Shown: positions 15,924 to 23,779 of the stretch, piece by piece
Numbering within the stretch: the stretch's first letter is position 1
Layout: every line of letters begins with the position of its first letter
Program-made: the position numbers and the translations under genes
Notes under the pieces: generated by a model
The model's input: the letters and a program-made list of their open reading frames with translations, nothing else
Database searches by the model: none
What the model was told of the DNA's origin: nothing
Assembly: GCA_004555205.1 (NCBI GenBank)
Contig: SFIY01000021.1
Span: 1 to 30,238, forward strand
DNA from: Clostridiales bacterium
Lineage (GTDB): Bacteria > Bacillota > Clostridia > Oscillospirales > Oscillospiraceae
Length of the DNA stretch: 30,238 nt
Reading direction: 5' to 3'

Positions 15924-17812
15924 TGGGGATTCACCACCTGCCGTGTTTTCTGGCGCATCTGATCCATGGCGGACATTTTGTTCTGTATATCGGCACGCTT
16001 ACTGTTCATCACAGGGGCCGCACTAAATTCTGCTGCCAAGGCCGATGCCAACTGCGTGCCCTTTGCCTCGTCCACCACCTGTGCCACCTGCATCAATTGG
16101 GACTGCAGCTGCGCGATCACTTTTGCCTGGGTCTTCCCCTGTGCAATCACGCTCACCATGCGATCCTTGTTCTTGAAATCCATCAGCTCCAGGCATCGCA
16201 GCGCCTGATCGGCCATGTCCTCGCGGAAAAAGCCCAATTGGAACAGCTGCAGCGCCAACTGATTGTATTCCATGGTCTTGTAGGGATTTTCGTCCTGTGC
16301 CGAGATTTCCAAATCGAACTCCGGCACGCGATAGCTCACATTGATACCGTCGTCCATCGTCTTAGGCAGCAGTCCCATGTTGTCGTAGCTGACGAATTCC
16401 TCCCGCCCCATCTCGCCCAGCAGGCGGAACTGGCGCGGCATTTCGTAGAATTGTCGGATCAGCTCAATGCACAGCTTCACCACATCGGAAAATGCCTCGT
16501 AACCGTCGTCGATCATGTTGCGGCTGAGCTTACCGCCTGCCTCCTGCAGCGCGGCAATGGCGGTAGCCGCCGTCACGCCGGACACCGTGCCGCCGTTAAC
16601 GGTGTCGCGGTTGCCTGCCGTCTCCTTCATCTCGGCGATTTTGTTGTTCAGAATCGCCACATATACGCTGTCCAACCCTGTGGCGTGAATCGGCGCAATG
16701 GAATCGGCCCCCAGATTACCGTTGGTGTGGACAAAGGGCTTGGTCCAGTCGGCGTATTCGTTCTCATTCACCGCGCCGTCCGAGCGAATGAAGAAACGGG
16801 GGGTTGCCGCCGCCAGCGTGTTCTTCAGAATCGCCTGATTCATCAAGTCGATCTGCTTCTGGGGCGATTTGCACAGATCCACATAGCCGTAGCCGCAGGG
16901 CGTCCCCTCCTCCGGGAACAGCACATCGAACACAAACGGATACAGTCCGTGGTCGTACCAACCGCGCTCCGCCATCGAGCGCCCGGCGGGCACCTGGCCC
17001 ATCACAGGCAGCCCCTTCTCATCCACGCCGATCACAGCGGTCTTTGTGGGCACAGCCGTGTCGTTTTCGGTGGCATACAGCACCGTTTCCCCCACAAACT
17101 TGCAGTAGTGCAAAACGCCGCCCTTTTTGTAGTACCAGTCCACCACCAGCGACTTGTCGGAGGTATCCACTGTGTCGTCGTAGAGATAGCGGCTCACGGA
17201 AAAGCTGCCTGCGCGGAGTTTCCCCTCCAATTGGGGATACTGCTGCAAGAGCTGCTCATTGGATACCAGCTCCGTGGAAAAGAAGTGGGGCGAATCCTGG
17301 ATGTCCTTCACGCCCGGCTCCCAAAACAGGTGCAGCAGCTCCATGCGCTTCACGGCAATGTCGCCCAGACCTCCCAGCTTGCTGCCGTCCCAGAACACGC
17401 CGTAGACCGCGCAGCCGGACTTGAGCTTGTACCACCACGCGTCGGAATACACGCGCTTAAACTGGTTCTTCTTCAAGACCACCGGCAAAATACGGCTCAG
17501 CTTGGCGGCCTCCTCCCGATCGCCTGCCTCTCTGGGCAGCACCGTCGGCTCGGGATAGCAGTCCATGGCGTCGGCGTGCTTGGAAAGGATGCAGTTTACC
17601 AGCCAGCCGCTGGTAGGCTGCGGGTCTCCCCCGTTACCGCCCTCACCGTTCTTTGCCATCTGTTCCCAGTGCCGCATTTTCCAGAACTGTTCGTTGTCGA
17701 TGATGCGCTTTTCCAGATTTGCCTTCCCCTGCTTGTACTTTTTCAGGATGTCGGCTGCCTTGCGCACCTCCTCCCGACCGATCTTCGGCCGCAGGATTTC
17801 CATTTCTTCCAT
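15920..17812 (-). CDS. Phage portal protein
   Basis: A 630-residue protein. An N-terminal helical region leads to LEKRIIDNEQFWKMRHWEQM and SGWLVNCILSKHADAMDCYP, then a large central region with GWYDHGLYPFVFDVLFPEE and GYGYVDLCKSPQKQIDLMNQ, and a C-terminal Gln-rich helix ending near QMRQKTRQVVNPQ. Layout and position after the large terminase fit a P22-like portal that forms the dodecameric DNA gate. It starts at the ATG 17810-17812 with GGAGG about 6 nt upstream and ends overlapping prp by 4 nt. Length is in the range of podovirus portals. Confidence 0.85.
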   Translation of the reverse strand: MEEMEILRPKIGREEVRKAADILKKYKQGKANLEKRIIDNEQFWKMRHWEQMAKNGEGGNGGDPQPTSGWLVNCILSKHADAMDCYPEPTVLPREAGDREEAAKLSRILPVVLKKNQFKRVYSDAWWYKLKSGCAVYGVFWDGSKLGGLGDIAVKRMELLHLFWEPGVKDIQDSPHFFSTELVSNEQLLQQYPQLEGKLRAGSFSVSRYLYDDTVDTSDKSLVVDWYYKKGGVLHYCKFVGETVLYATENDTAVPTKTAVIGVDEKGLPVMGQVPAGRSMAERGWYDHGLYPFVFDVLFPEEGTPCGYGYVDLCKSPQKQIDLMNQAILKNTLAAATPRFFIRSDGAVNENEYADWTKPFVHTNGNLGADSIAPIHATGLDSVYVAILNNKIAEMKETAGNRDTVNGGTVSGVTAATAIAALQEAGGKLSRNMIDDGYEAFSDVVKLCIELIRQFYEMPRQFRLLGEMGREEFVSYDNMGLLPKTMDDGINVSYRVPEFDLEISAQDENPYKTMEYNQLALQLFQLGFFREDMADQALRCLELMDFKNKDRMVSVIAQGKTQAKVIAQLQSQLMQVAQVVDEAKGTQLASALAAEFSAAPVMNSKRADIQNKMSAMDQMRQKTRQVVNPQ

Positions 17813-17909
17813 ATGTTTCCTCCCTCATGTATAGATTGGGACTATCGCCTTCATCTCTCTCCTGCCATCTCGGTTTGTTGCACGCATATGGATAACAGCG
17901 CAAAAAATT

Positions 17910-19304
17910 TCAGCATTTTTTTGCCGCATTCCACGACCCGAAGCTGCCCTTTCTCAAATCCAGCGGATCGTCCTGTAATTTGGCGTTGGTACCGCTGCGC
18001 CGCGGCGCAATGGGCCGTGACATGCAGAAATAGCGGCACTCGTCGGCCACATGATCCTCCTGTTTGGTGTCCAGATCCTCCGCCTCACTGTCGGAGAACA
18101 GCAGCGCCGGCACCGTCCGCAGGAAGGCCCTGCAGGTGTTGAAAACATACATCATCGGATAGCCCTCCTCATCGAAGCTCAACCGATAGTGCATCTGCAT
18201 CCACCCGGCAATGCGCCGGTTGTCGCCCTTGGTAAAGAAAATGCGGTATTTCAGCGCCGTTTCGTAGATACTCTCACCGCGGCTGCTGTCCCAGATCGCC
18301 GGGTCGGCCACGCCTTGAATGTCCCGGCCCTTCAGCCATGGGTGGGTGTCCTCAATGTGCCGTATTCGGGCAAATTGCCTGTCCGGCGTCCACCGCACGC
18401 CCTCGTCGGGATTGCCGGAACAGCCGTACAGCTCCAAAATGCGGTAGATCACGCCGTCCGGGTCCACCGCCCACCACGCGCAGGAGAAGGGCTTGGCGTA
18501 ACCGAAATCGTAGCTTCGGTATACCCGCCACTCCCGCGGGATCTCAAACGGTTCGATCACATGGGTAAACCGCCTGTCACCGTAGTGGTCGGGATCGTCG
18601 GTAAACTCCTGAAAAAACTGCCCCTCAAAGATGTCCCACTTTCCCTCCAGCCACGCCTCACGCAGCTTCCTCGGCAGAGCCTGCAGCTGCTTGAGATAGT
18701 CCGGCTGGGCCTTGAGCAGGGCTTGGTTGTCGGTCACACGGGCCGGGATAAAGGCGTAGTCCTCCGCCTCCTCGCCGTGTTCATACCGTCTGTCGATGAA
18801 CAGGCGCTTGATGTAGCTGTGTCCCGGGCCGCCCGGGTTGCAGGTATAGTAAATACGCTTGGGAAAATCATTCACACCGCGCAGGCAGGCCGCAAATTGC
18901 CGCATCCAGCTCTCCCGCAGTTGTGTGGCCTCATCCAGAAAGATCACGTCAAATTCCGCCCCCTGATAGCGGTCCAAATCACTGTCGCAGGCGCAGTAGC
19001 CAAGCTCCAGCACGCTTCCGTTGGGAAAAACGAACTGTCTGGCCGTCGCGCGATATTCGGCAATGCCTGCCAATTCCGTGCGCAGAAATCGCACATGGTT
19101 GTTTTCCACCTCCGGATAGCTTCGCCGTACCAAAAGCAGCCGGATCCCCGGATAGTGCAGTGCCATCAGCTTGGCCTTGGTGCGTACCGCCCAGCTTTTC
19201 CCACCGCCCCGTGCCCCGCCAAAGGCGATATATTTCTTTCGGCATTGCAAAAAGAGCTTCTGCTTTTCGTTGGGCGCCTCAATTTTCAGTTGGCGTTCGC
19301 TCAT
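17910..19304 (-). CDS. terL: Phage terminase large subunit
   Basis: A 464-residue packaging ATPase/nuclease. Walker A is FGGARGGGKSW (residues 28-38). Walker B is VIFLDEA with Asp124-Glu125. The coupling motif CNPGG is near residue 155. The RNase H-fold nuclease has Asp266 (SYDFGY), Asp334 (GVADPAIWD) and Asp421 (DHVADECRYF). All catalytic elements are intact, so it is probably functional. It cuts concatemeric DNA and pumps it through the portal. The ATG at 19302-19304 overlaps the small-subunit stop in ATGA; a GTG three codons upstream is also possible. Confidence 0.93.
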   Translation of the reverse strand: MSERQLKIEAPNEKQKLFLQCRKKYIAFGGARGGGKSWAVRTKAKLMALHYPGIRLLLVRRSYPEVENNHVRFLRTELAGIAEYRATARQFVFPNGSVLELGYCACDSDLDRYQGAEFDVIFLDEATQLRESWMRQFAACLRGVNDFPKRIYYTCNPGGPGHSYIKRLFIDRRYEHGEEAEDYAFIPARVTDNQALLKAQPDYLKQLQALPRKLREAWLEGKWDIFEGQFFQEFTDDPDHYGDRRFTHVIEPFEIPREWRVYRSYDFGYAKPFSCAWWAVDPDGVIYRILELYGCSGNPDEGVRWTPDRQFARIRHIEDTHPWLKGRDIQGVADPAIWDSSRGESIYETALKYRIFFTKGDNRRIAGWMQMHYRLSFDEEGYPMMYVFNTCRAFLRTVPALLFSDSEAEDLDTKQEDHVADECRYFCMSRPIAPRRSGTNAKLQDDPLDLRKGSFGSWNAAKKC

Positions 19305-19681
19305 TGGCTCCACTCCTCCGCATCGCCCTCCACCACCACGCGCACGATGGGGCAGTCGCTTTTTGCCTCCGCCCTGTTTTTGGACAGATTGTTCAGCTCC
19401 CGCAGCACGGCGGTCAGTTCTTTCAGGGTTTTCACATCCATCTGTTCCCTGCCCTCGGCCACCATATCCGAAACGATGGCCACAAGGCGGTCTGCCACTT
19501 CATACAAATCGCCGTGTGATTTTTTCCCGTTATGCCGCTTGCGATCGCCGCCCCAGTCCTCCCGCTTGGCCCGCTTGCCGATCACACTGGCCGGCACGCC
19601 GAACACCTTACTCAGCCCCATGTAGCTGATACCGCCGCGTTCATACCGCTCACGGATCGCCTGCCATGGAATCTGTTCCAT
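19301..19681 (-). CDS. terS: Phage terminase small subunit (putative)
   Basis: A 126-residue protein beginning MEQIPWQAIRERYERGGISY with an N-terminal helix-turn-helix (GLSKVFGVPASVIGKRAKRE, residues about 22-41) and a helical C-terminal half (KTLKELTAVLRELNNLSKN). HTH plus oligomerisation helices immediately before terL is the usual small-terminase arrangement; it would recognise packaging sites. The ATG at 19679-19681 follows the zinc-ribbon gene stop by 1 nt, with GGGAGAGG upstream. Confidence 0.75.
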   Translation of the reverse strand: MEQIPWQAIRERYERGGISYMGLSKVFGVPASVIGKRAKREDWGGDRKRHNGKKSHGDLYEVADRLVAIVSDMVAEGREQMDVKTLKELTAVLRELNNLSKNRAEAKSDCPIVRVVVEGDAEEWSQ

Positions 19682-19682
19682 C

Positions 19683-19868
19683 TCATCCTCTCCCTTCTTC
19701 CCGAAAGGACGCCAATATGCGTCGGGCATAGTCACCTACGCAGTCCTCGCAAACGGTTTCACCGTCCACGCGGTAAAAGGGTTCCTCGTCGTAGATTTCG
19801 CCGCCGCACAGATCGCATATGGCCCGCACGGCACTGCCGTCCGCTTCCCGCAATATAGGAAATCGCAT
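19683..19868 (-). CDS. Small zinc-ribbon-like protein, first gene of the virion cluster
   Basis: A 61-residue protein with two CxxC pairs: CDLCGG at residues 18-23 and CEDC at 40-43, separated by YDEEPFYRVDGETV. This is a treble-clef/LIM-like zinc-ribbon arrangement. It could bind DNA or RNA or act in protein contacts; its function is unknown. A G-rich site (GGGGGG) precedes the ATG at 19866-19868. It leads the operon, 1 nt before the small terminase. I find no good sigma-A promoter in the 68 nt between it and the upstream terminator. Confidence 0.65.
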   Translation of the reverse strand: MRFPILREADGSAVRAICDLCGGEIYDEEPFYRVDGETVCEDCVGDYARRILASFREEGRG

Positions 19869-19936
19869 GGTCGCTCACCCCCCTATATACCCTCCATTCC
19901 GTCTTTTTTGTGAAACACAATGCGTCAACAGCGCGC

Positions 19937-19971
19937 AAAAAAACGGCGCACCGCCCAAAAGCGGTACGCCG
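19937..19971 (-). terminator. Rho-independent terminator of the small membrane-protein gene
   Basis: On the minus strand, CGGCGTACCGC / GCGGTGCGCCG forms a near-perfect 11-bp stem followed by seven Ts. It ends the transcript of the gene at 19993-20250 and isolates the phage-like cluster from upstream transcription. Confidence 0.88.
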
Positions 19972-19992
19972 ATTGCGCTTGTTATGTAGTTT

Positions 19993-20250
19993 TTATCCGC
20001 GGAAGAACCCGTACAGTTCAATCACGCCGAACACCACCATAAACAGTCCGAAGGCAATGATGAACACAGAAGCCAGTTTCTTTGACCGATTCACCTGCAG
20101 CATGGTCACGCCCAGCAGCACCATAGAGGCCGCCAAAGAGAAGGCGGAGGCCGCCGGCACATAGACGATGTCCAGCTTGCGCAGCACCCAGAAAATAACA
20201 GAGATCGCCAGCAAGCCAATACAGATCTTTCTTCTGTTCTCAATTGACAT
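19993..20250 (-). CDS. Small three-helix membrane protein of unknown function
   Basis: An 85-residue protein beginning MSIENRRKICIGLLAIS. It has three hydrophobic segments at residues about 9-22, 31-52 and 60-82, with short charged loops (NRSKK). It has no recognisable family. The start at 20248-20250 follows GGGAGGAAACGAT. It is a single gene with its own promoter and a strong terminator, so it is independent of the phage-like cluster that follows. Confidence 0.65.
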   Translation of the reverse strand: MSIENRRKICIGLLAISVIFWVLRKLDIVYVPAASAFSLAASMVLLGVTMLQVNRSKKLASVFIIAFGLFMVVFGVIELYGFFRG

Positions 20251-20281
20251 ATCGTTTCCTCCCGCAAATTTACTTATCCTC

Positions 20282-20310
20282 AGTGTAACGGATTTAACGG
20301 CAAAACACAA
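20282..20310 (-). promoter_or_regulatory. Promoter of the small membrane-protein gene
   Basis: On the minus strand, TTGTGT (20305-20310), a 17-nt spacer, then TACACT (20282-20287), about 30 nt upstream of the start codon. Confidence 0.65.
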
Positions 20311-20412
20311 CCCCTACTTTCCGATTTGTCCAAAATTTTCTATTCTCCCGCAGTTATTTTCTGCTGTTGCTTCTCTTTGACAGGCAGATGTAAACCGGCA
20401 CCCTGTATTACA

Positions 20413-20445
20413 ATAGCCACGGCAGACGAAAGCTGCCGTGGCTAT
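20413..20445. terminator. Stem-loop downstream of the flavin oxidoreductase gene
   Basis: A perfect 13-bp stem, ATAGCCACGGCAG / CTGCCGTGGCTAT, with a 7-nt loop, 33 nt past the stop of the minus-strand oxidoreductase. The T run is weak, but stem strength supports termination. Confidence 0.75.
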
Positions 20446-20477
20446 CTTTATTGATTCACTTGTCAAAATGTCGCTTA

Positions 20478-22544
20478 TCAGATCTTCATGCACACATCCC
20501 AAGCGCTCCAGATGACATGGCGCAGGTTGCCCCAGTTGACGCAGGTGCCGATCTTGTGGACATGGCGGCCTGCCCCGTTGAATGCCTTGGGCACAAAGCC
20601 GATACCGTTGACCACGCTATCGCAGTCCACACGGAAGGCGTCGCCGCCGTTGTTGGGCTTCACCATCACGTAACCGTCACCGATCTCGCTGATGGTGTGT
20701 TCCAGATAGATAGGAACCTGCTTAAAGCGCAGCATATCACGCAGGAAGGAGCTGTTGGCCAGGCAGGTGCCCTTTGCCACGATCAGATCGTTGGCATATT
20801 CCACGATGACGGGATGCTTGCCCTGCAGCACCAGTTCGTAAGCCGCCTCGCAGGAGGACTGTCCGCCGCCGAAGAACACGACCTTGTCGCCCACCTCCCG
20901 GTCGCTGTCCAGCAGCTCCGTGAAGGACAGCGTCTTGTTGAAGCCGGGCACCAACAGTTGCTTTGGCTCACTGCCCACGCTGACGATCACTTCGTCAAAC
21001 TGCTTGAGCAGCACGTTGACATCGTTGACCTCGGTGTTGAAGCGCACTTCGATCCGGTGCTCCTTCAGTTCACGCTCATACCACTTCAGAAGCTGCTTGT
21101 CGGCGCCCTTGAAGCTCATCGCGCTGGCTGTATTGTACAGGCCGCCCAGGCGGTTGTCCTTCTCGAAGATCACGGGCATATGACCGCGCTTTTTCAGCAC
21201 CAGAGCGGCTTCCATACCGCCGATACCGGCGCCGATGATCGCCACCTTCTTGGGATGCTTGGTGGGCACGATCTTGTACTTGTTGTGCTGCATGGTGCTG
21301 GGCGTCAGGGCGCAGCGAGCCAGATGCAGGGAATCCTCCAGGCTCTGGGTGTTGGCCGTACCCTTGCTCTTAGCGAAGCTGAAGCAAGCGTTGTGGCAGT
21401 TGATGCAGGGCTTGATCTCCTCTTCGCGGCCGTTCATCAGCTTGGTGACCCACTCGGGGTCGACCAGATTCTGACGAGCCGTACCCATACCGTCGATCTT
21501 ACCGGCAGCGATCTCGGCGGCAGCCACATCGGGGGTCATCTTACCGGCGCAGACCACGGGCTTGCTGGTAAAGTTCTTGATGTGCTCCACCTCGGCCAGG
21601 TTGCAGTTCTCGGGCATATAAACAGGGGGATGTGCCCAGTACCAGGCGTCGTAAGTACCGTTATCGCAGTCAAACATATCGTATCCGGCTTCCTCCAGAT
21701 ACTTGATGGCGCGCTCGGATTCTTCCATATCGCGGCCGAACTCCACAAATTCCTCACCGGGCACGGCGCCTTCGCACCAACCCTTGGTCTTGGACACCAC
21801 GGAGTAACGCAGTGCCACGGGGAAATCCTGACCGCACTCGCGCTTGATAGCCTGCACGATCTCCACGGGGAAGCGATAGCGATTCTCGAAAGAGCCGCCG
21901 TACTCGTCGGTACGGAAGTTCCAGTTCTTCATGGTAAACTGATCCAGCAGATAGCCTTCATGCACGGCATGGATCTCTACACCGTCAACGCCGGCGTCCT
22001 TGCACATCTTGGCGGTCTTGGCGAAAGCCTCCACCATCTCCTTGATCTCCTCGCGGGTCAGGGCGCGGGAGGTGTAATCCTCCTGCCAGCGGTTGGGGGT
22101 TTCAGAGCAGGAAGCGCAGCAGTATTCCACATCCAGGAAGGCGCTTGCCAGCTTACCCACGGGCTTGTTTCTGAGCAGCATGACCATCATGTCGTTGATG
22201 GCCATGGAGCGGCCGAAGCCGGCGGCCAACTGCACGAACAGCTTGGCACCGGTCTTGTGGAACTCGGGCATCCACTCAGCCAGATCCTTGAACATTTTCT
22301 TGTTCTGATACAGCCAGCGTTTACCCATGGTGTCGCGCACGCACTGCATACCGGGCAGTACCAGGCCCACGTTTTCCTGGGCACGGTTGAGAATATGGTG
22401 CGCAGCTTCCTTGTCAAAATGGCAGGGCTCCAGCCAGCCAAACAGGGATGTACCGCCCATAGAGGTCTGCACGATGCGGTTTTTAATCTCCACATTGCCG
22501 ATCTTCCACGGCGTAAAGAGGGCTTGATACTTTTCGTTCATCAT
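20478..22544 (-). CDS. NADH:flavin oxidoreductase / 2,4-dienoyl-CoA reductase-type ene-reductase (FMN, 4Fe-4S, FAD)
   Basis: A 688-residue two-part enzyme. Residues 1-370 form an old-yellow-enzyme TIM barrel that binds FMN, with the active-site stretch EIHAVHEGYLLDQF (190-203). Cys380, Cys383, Cys387 and Cys411 (CINCHNAC...C) are the expected 4Fe-4S ligands. Residues 430-688 are a pyridine-nucleotide-disulfide-type reductase with GAGIGG (438-443) for FAD and a second site FFGGGQSSCEAA. Related enzymes reduce C=C bonds of enoates, dienoyl-CoA or bile-acid intermediates; the substrate is not determinable here. It starts at the ATG 22542-22544 (AAGGAGG 7 nt upstream; a second ATG follows directly). 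It is cytoplasmic and has its own promoter after the EamA gene. Confidence 0.88.
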   Translation of the reverse strand: MMNEKYQALFTPWKIGNVEIKNRIVQTSMGGTSLFGWLEPCHFDKEAAHHILNRAQENVGLVLPGMQCVRDTMGKRWLYQNKKMFKDLAEWMPEFHKTGAKLFVQLAAGFGRSMAINDMMVMLLRNKPVGKLASAFLDVEYCCASCSETPNRWQEDYTSRALTREEIKEMVEAFAKTAKMCKDAGVDGVEIHAVHEGYLLDQFTMKNWNFRTDEYGGSFENRYRFPVEIVQAIKRECGQDFPVALRYSVVSKTKGWCEGAVPGEEFVEFGRDMEESERAIKYLEEAGYDMFDCDNGTYDAWYWAHPPVYMPENCNLAEVEHIKNFTSKPVVCAGKMTPDVAAAEIAAGKIDGMGTARQNLVDPEWVTKLMNGREEEIKPCINCHNACFSFAKSKGTANTQSLEDSLHLARCALTPSTMQHNKYKIVPTKHPKKVAIIGAGIGGMEAALVLKKRGHMPVIFEKDNRLGGLYNTASAMSFKGADKQLLKWYERELKEHRIEVRFNTEVNDVNVLLKQFDEVIVSVGSEPKQLLVPGFNKTLSFTELLDSDREVGDKVVFFGGGQSSCEAAYELVLQGKHPVIVEYANDLIVAKGTCLANSSFLRDMLRFKQVPIYLEHTISEIGDGYVMVKPNNGGDAFRVDCDSVVNGIGFVPKAFNGAGRHVHKIGTCVNWGNLRHVIWSAWDVCMKI

Positions 22545-22621
22545 AAGAGGGCCTCCTTCGTGATTTTTACTGAATTTTTCCTTCACCCGCTCTCCGCAAC
22601 AGGTGCATATTCACATATTTC

Positions 22622-22650
22622 ATTGTACTTGATTTTCCTCCGTCAGTCAA
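22622..22650 (-). promoter_or_regulatory. Promoter of the flavin oxidoreductase gene
   Basis: On the minus strand, TTGACT (22645-22650), a 17-nt spacer, then TACAAT (22622-22627). No terminator separates it from the upstream EamA gene, so read-through is also possible. Confidence 0.8.
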
Positions 22651-22669
22651 GAAAAAGGCAGCGTTTCCC

Positions 22670-23584
22670 TCACGATTCCTTTTCTGCAACTGCCGTTTTG
22701 CCTGCCTTACCGGTAAATTCACCGACGATTGCAGCGCCCAAAATCAATACCGCGCCGATCATACCCCAAACAGACATGGATTCATGCAGGATAAGCGCCG
22801 ATAGAATCAGCGCCGTCACAGGGTCCAGATAGCTGAACAGCGCCACGCTCTGTGCGCGCAGTCCCTCAATACTTTTGAAATAGGCGGCATAGCAGATGCC
22901 CGTATGCACAAGACCGACAATCAGCAGCATCACAATGGCCTTTGCATCGCAGGACACCTCCGCAAAATCCTGCCCAAGGAGCAGATACGGCACCATGATG
23001 ATCGCCGCCGAAAACAGTTGGATCGTCGTCTTTTGGTAAGCGTCAATACCGGGCAGCTTTTTGTTGACGATCACCACTGTCGCATACAGTACCGCCGCGC
23101 CAAGGCCGCATAAGATGCCCTTCATTTCCGACAGCGAGGGCATGCCGCTGTCCATCACGCCGGACACGCAAACCATGCCGATAACGGCGGCAAAGGCGCA
23201 CAGGCCCTTCTTCAAGGTCAGTTTTTCGCGGAACACCAGCGGCGAGAGCAATATCACAATGGTCGGCTGCATGTAGTAGCATAGTGTCGCCGTTGCCACG
23301 GTGGTGTAATTGTACGCCTCGAACAGCAGCAGCCAGTTGAGCCCGATCAGCGCCCCCATAAGGGCCAGCGCCGCCGTCTTTTTTGCGCCGAGCTTCTGCC
23401 TCTTTTCCCCCTTTTTTATCCCCATCAGCACCAGCAGGAACGCCGAGCCGATCAGGCCCCTGCAGCAAGCCAGCAACGCCGACGGCAGCGGAATATACCG
23501 GCGAAAAATGCCCACTGTGCCGAAAATCAGCATGGAACCGATCAACATCACCAGCGATTTGGTGTCATTTCTTTTTTCGTTCAC
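22670..23584 (-). CDS. EamA-family (DMT) transporter
   Basis: A 304-residue membrane protein with ten hydrophobic segments in two EamA repeats. The first has IGSMLIFGTVGIFRRYIP and ALIGLNWLLLFEAYNYTTVA, with YYMQPTIVILLSPLVFREKL; the second has YFKSIEGLRAQSVALFSYLD followed by PVTALILSALILHESM. DMT proteins export or import amino acids, nucleosides or drugs; the substrate is not predictable. I chose the GTG at 23582-23584 because AAGGAGG lies 9 nt upstream; longer readings upstream include the promoter. It is transcribed toward the flavin oxidoreductase. Confidence 0.85.
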   Translation of the reverse strand: MNEKRNDTKSLVMLIGSMLIFGTVGIFRRYIPLPSALLACCRGLIGSAFLLVLMGIKKGEKRQKLGAKKTAALALMGALIGLNWLLLFEAYNYTTVATATLCYYMQPTIVILLSPLVFREKLTLKKGLCAFAAVIGMVCVSGVMDSGMPSLSEMKGILCGLGAAVLYATVVIVNKKLPGIDAYQKTTIQLFSAAIIMVPYLLLGQDFAEVSCDAKAIVMLLIVGLVHTGICYAAYFKSIEGLRAQSVALFSYLDPVTALILSALILHESMSVWGMIGAVLILGAAIVGEFTGKAGKTAVAEKES

Positions 23585-23626
23585 GGAAGTGCGCCTCCTT
23601 GCGACTCTGACGTTAATGTGGCTCTC

Positions 23627-23655
23627 ATTTTGCACGATAAAATGTGCTTTGTCAA
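23627..23655 (-). promoter_or_regulatory. Promoter of the EamA transporter gene
   Basis: On the minus strand, a perfect TTGACA (23650-23655), a 17-nt spacer, then CAAAAT (23627-23632). Confidence 0.7.
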
Positions 23656-23700
23656 ATGGTTTATTTCTGTTTTCCCATGTTATGACAAAAACTGTATGGC

Positions 23701-23736
23701 AAAAAAGGAGAACCTGCTTTTTTACGCAGGTTCTCC
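23701..23736 (-). terminator. Terminator of the FGE-like gene
   Basis: On the minus strand, an 11-bp perfect stem GGAGAACCTGC / GCAGGTTCTCC with an A-rich loop, followed by six Ts. Confidence 0.88.
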
Positions 23737-23779
23737 CATCGTGCAATATTTTTCTATGGTGGGTCTGATATTGCCTCTC

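Larger units (their letters stand above)
7443..19868 (-). mobile_element. Podovirus-like virion gene cluster without integration, replication or lysis genes
   Basis: Thirteen co-directional genes encode DNA packaging (small and large terminase), portal, Prp-type protease, scaffold, N4-gp56-type capsid, head-tail adaptor, nozzle-like protein, tail and fibre proteins and a peptidoglycan-binding protein. Many are coupled by ATGA overlaps or gaps of a few nucleotides. I see no integrase, repressor, DNA replication, holin, endolysin, tail-tube or tape-measure gene, and no direct repeats that look like att sites. A terminator (19937-19971) and an independent promoter (7410-7438) insulate it from chromosomal neighbours. 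It is therefore either a fixed remnant or a domesticated particle or gene-transfer-agent-like element. Confidence 0.75.

Noticed and set aside
15908..18142. A 744-codon open frame on the plus strand
   Set aside because: It lies antisense to the portal and terminase genes, has no family motifs, and arises from GC-rich codon bias of the real genes.
7443..19868. Ordinary intact temperate prophage
   Set aside because: No integrase, repressor, replication, holin or endolysin genes and no att repeats are visible at either boundary.
20451..22832. A 793-codon open frame on the plus strand
   Set aside because: It is antisense to the flavin oxidoreductase, whose motifs are clear; its His/Leu/Gly-rich product resembles no protein family.
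23743..23774. GCAATAT...ATATTGC inverted repeat just past the FGE-like gene, considered as a retroelement hairpin
   Set aside because: The loop is far too long and the tetraloop expected for such elements is absent; the adjoining terminator explains the structure.
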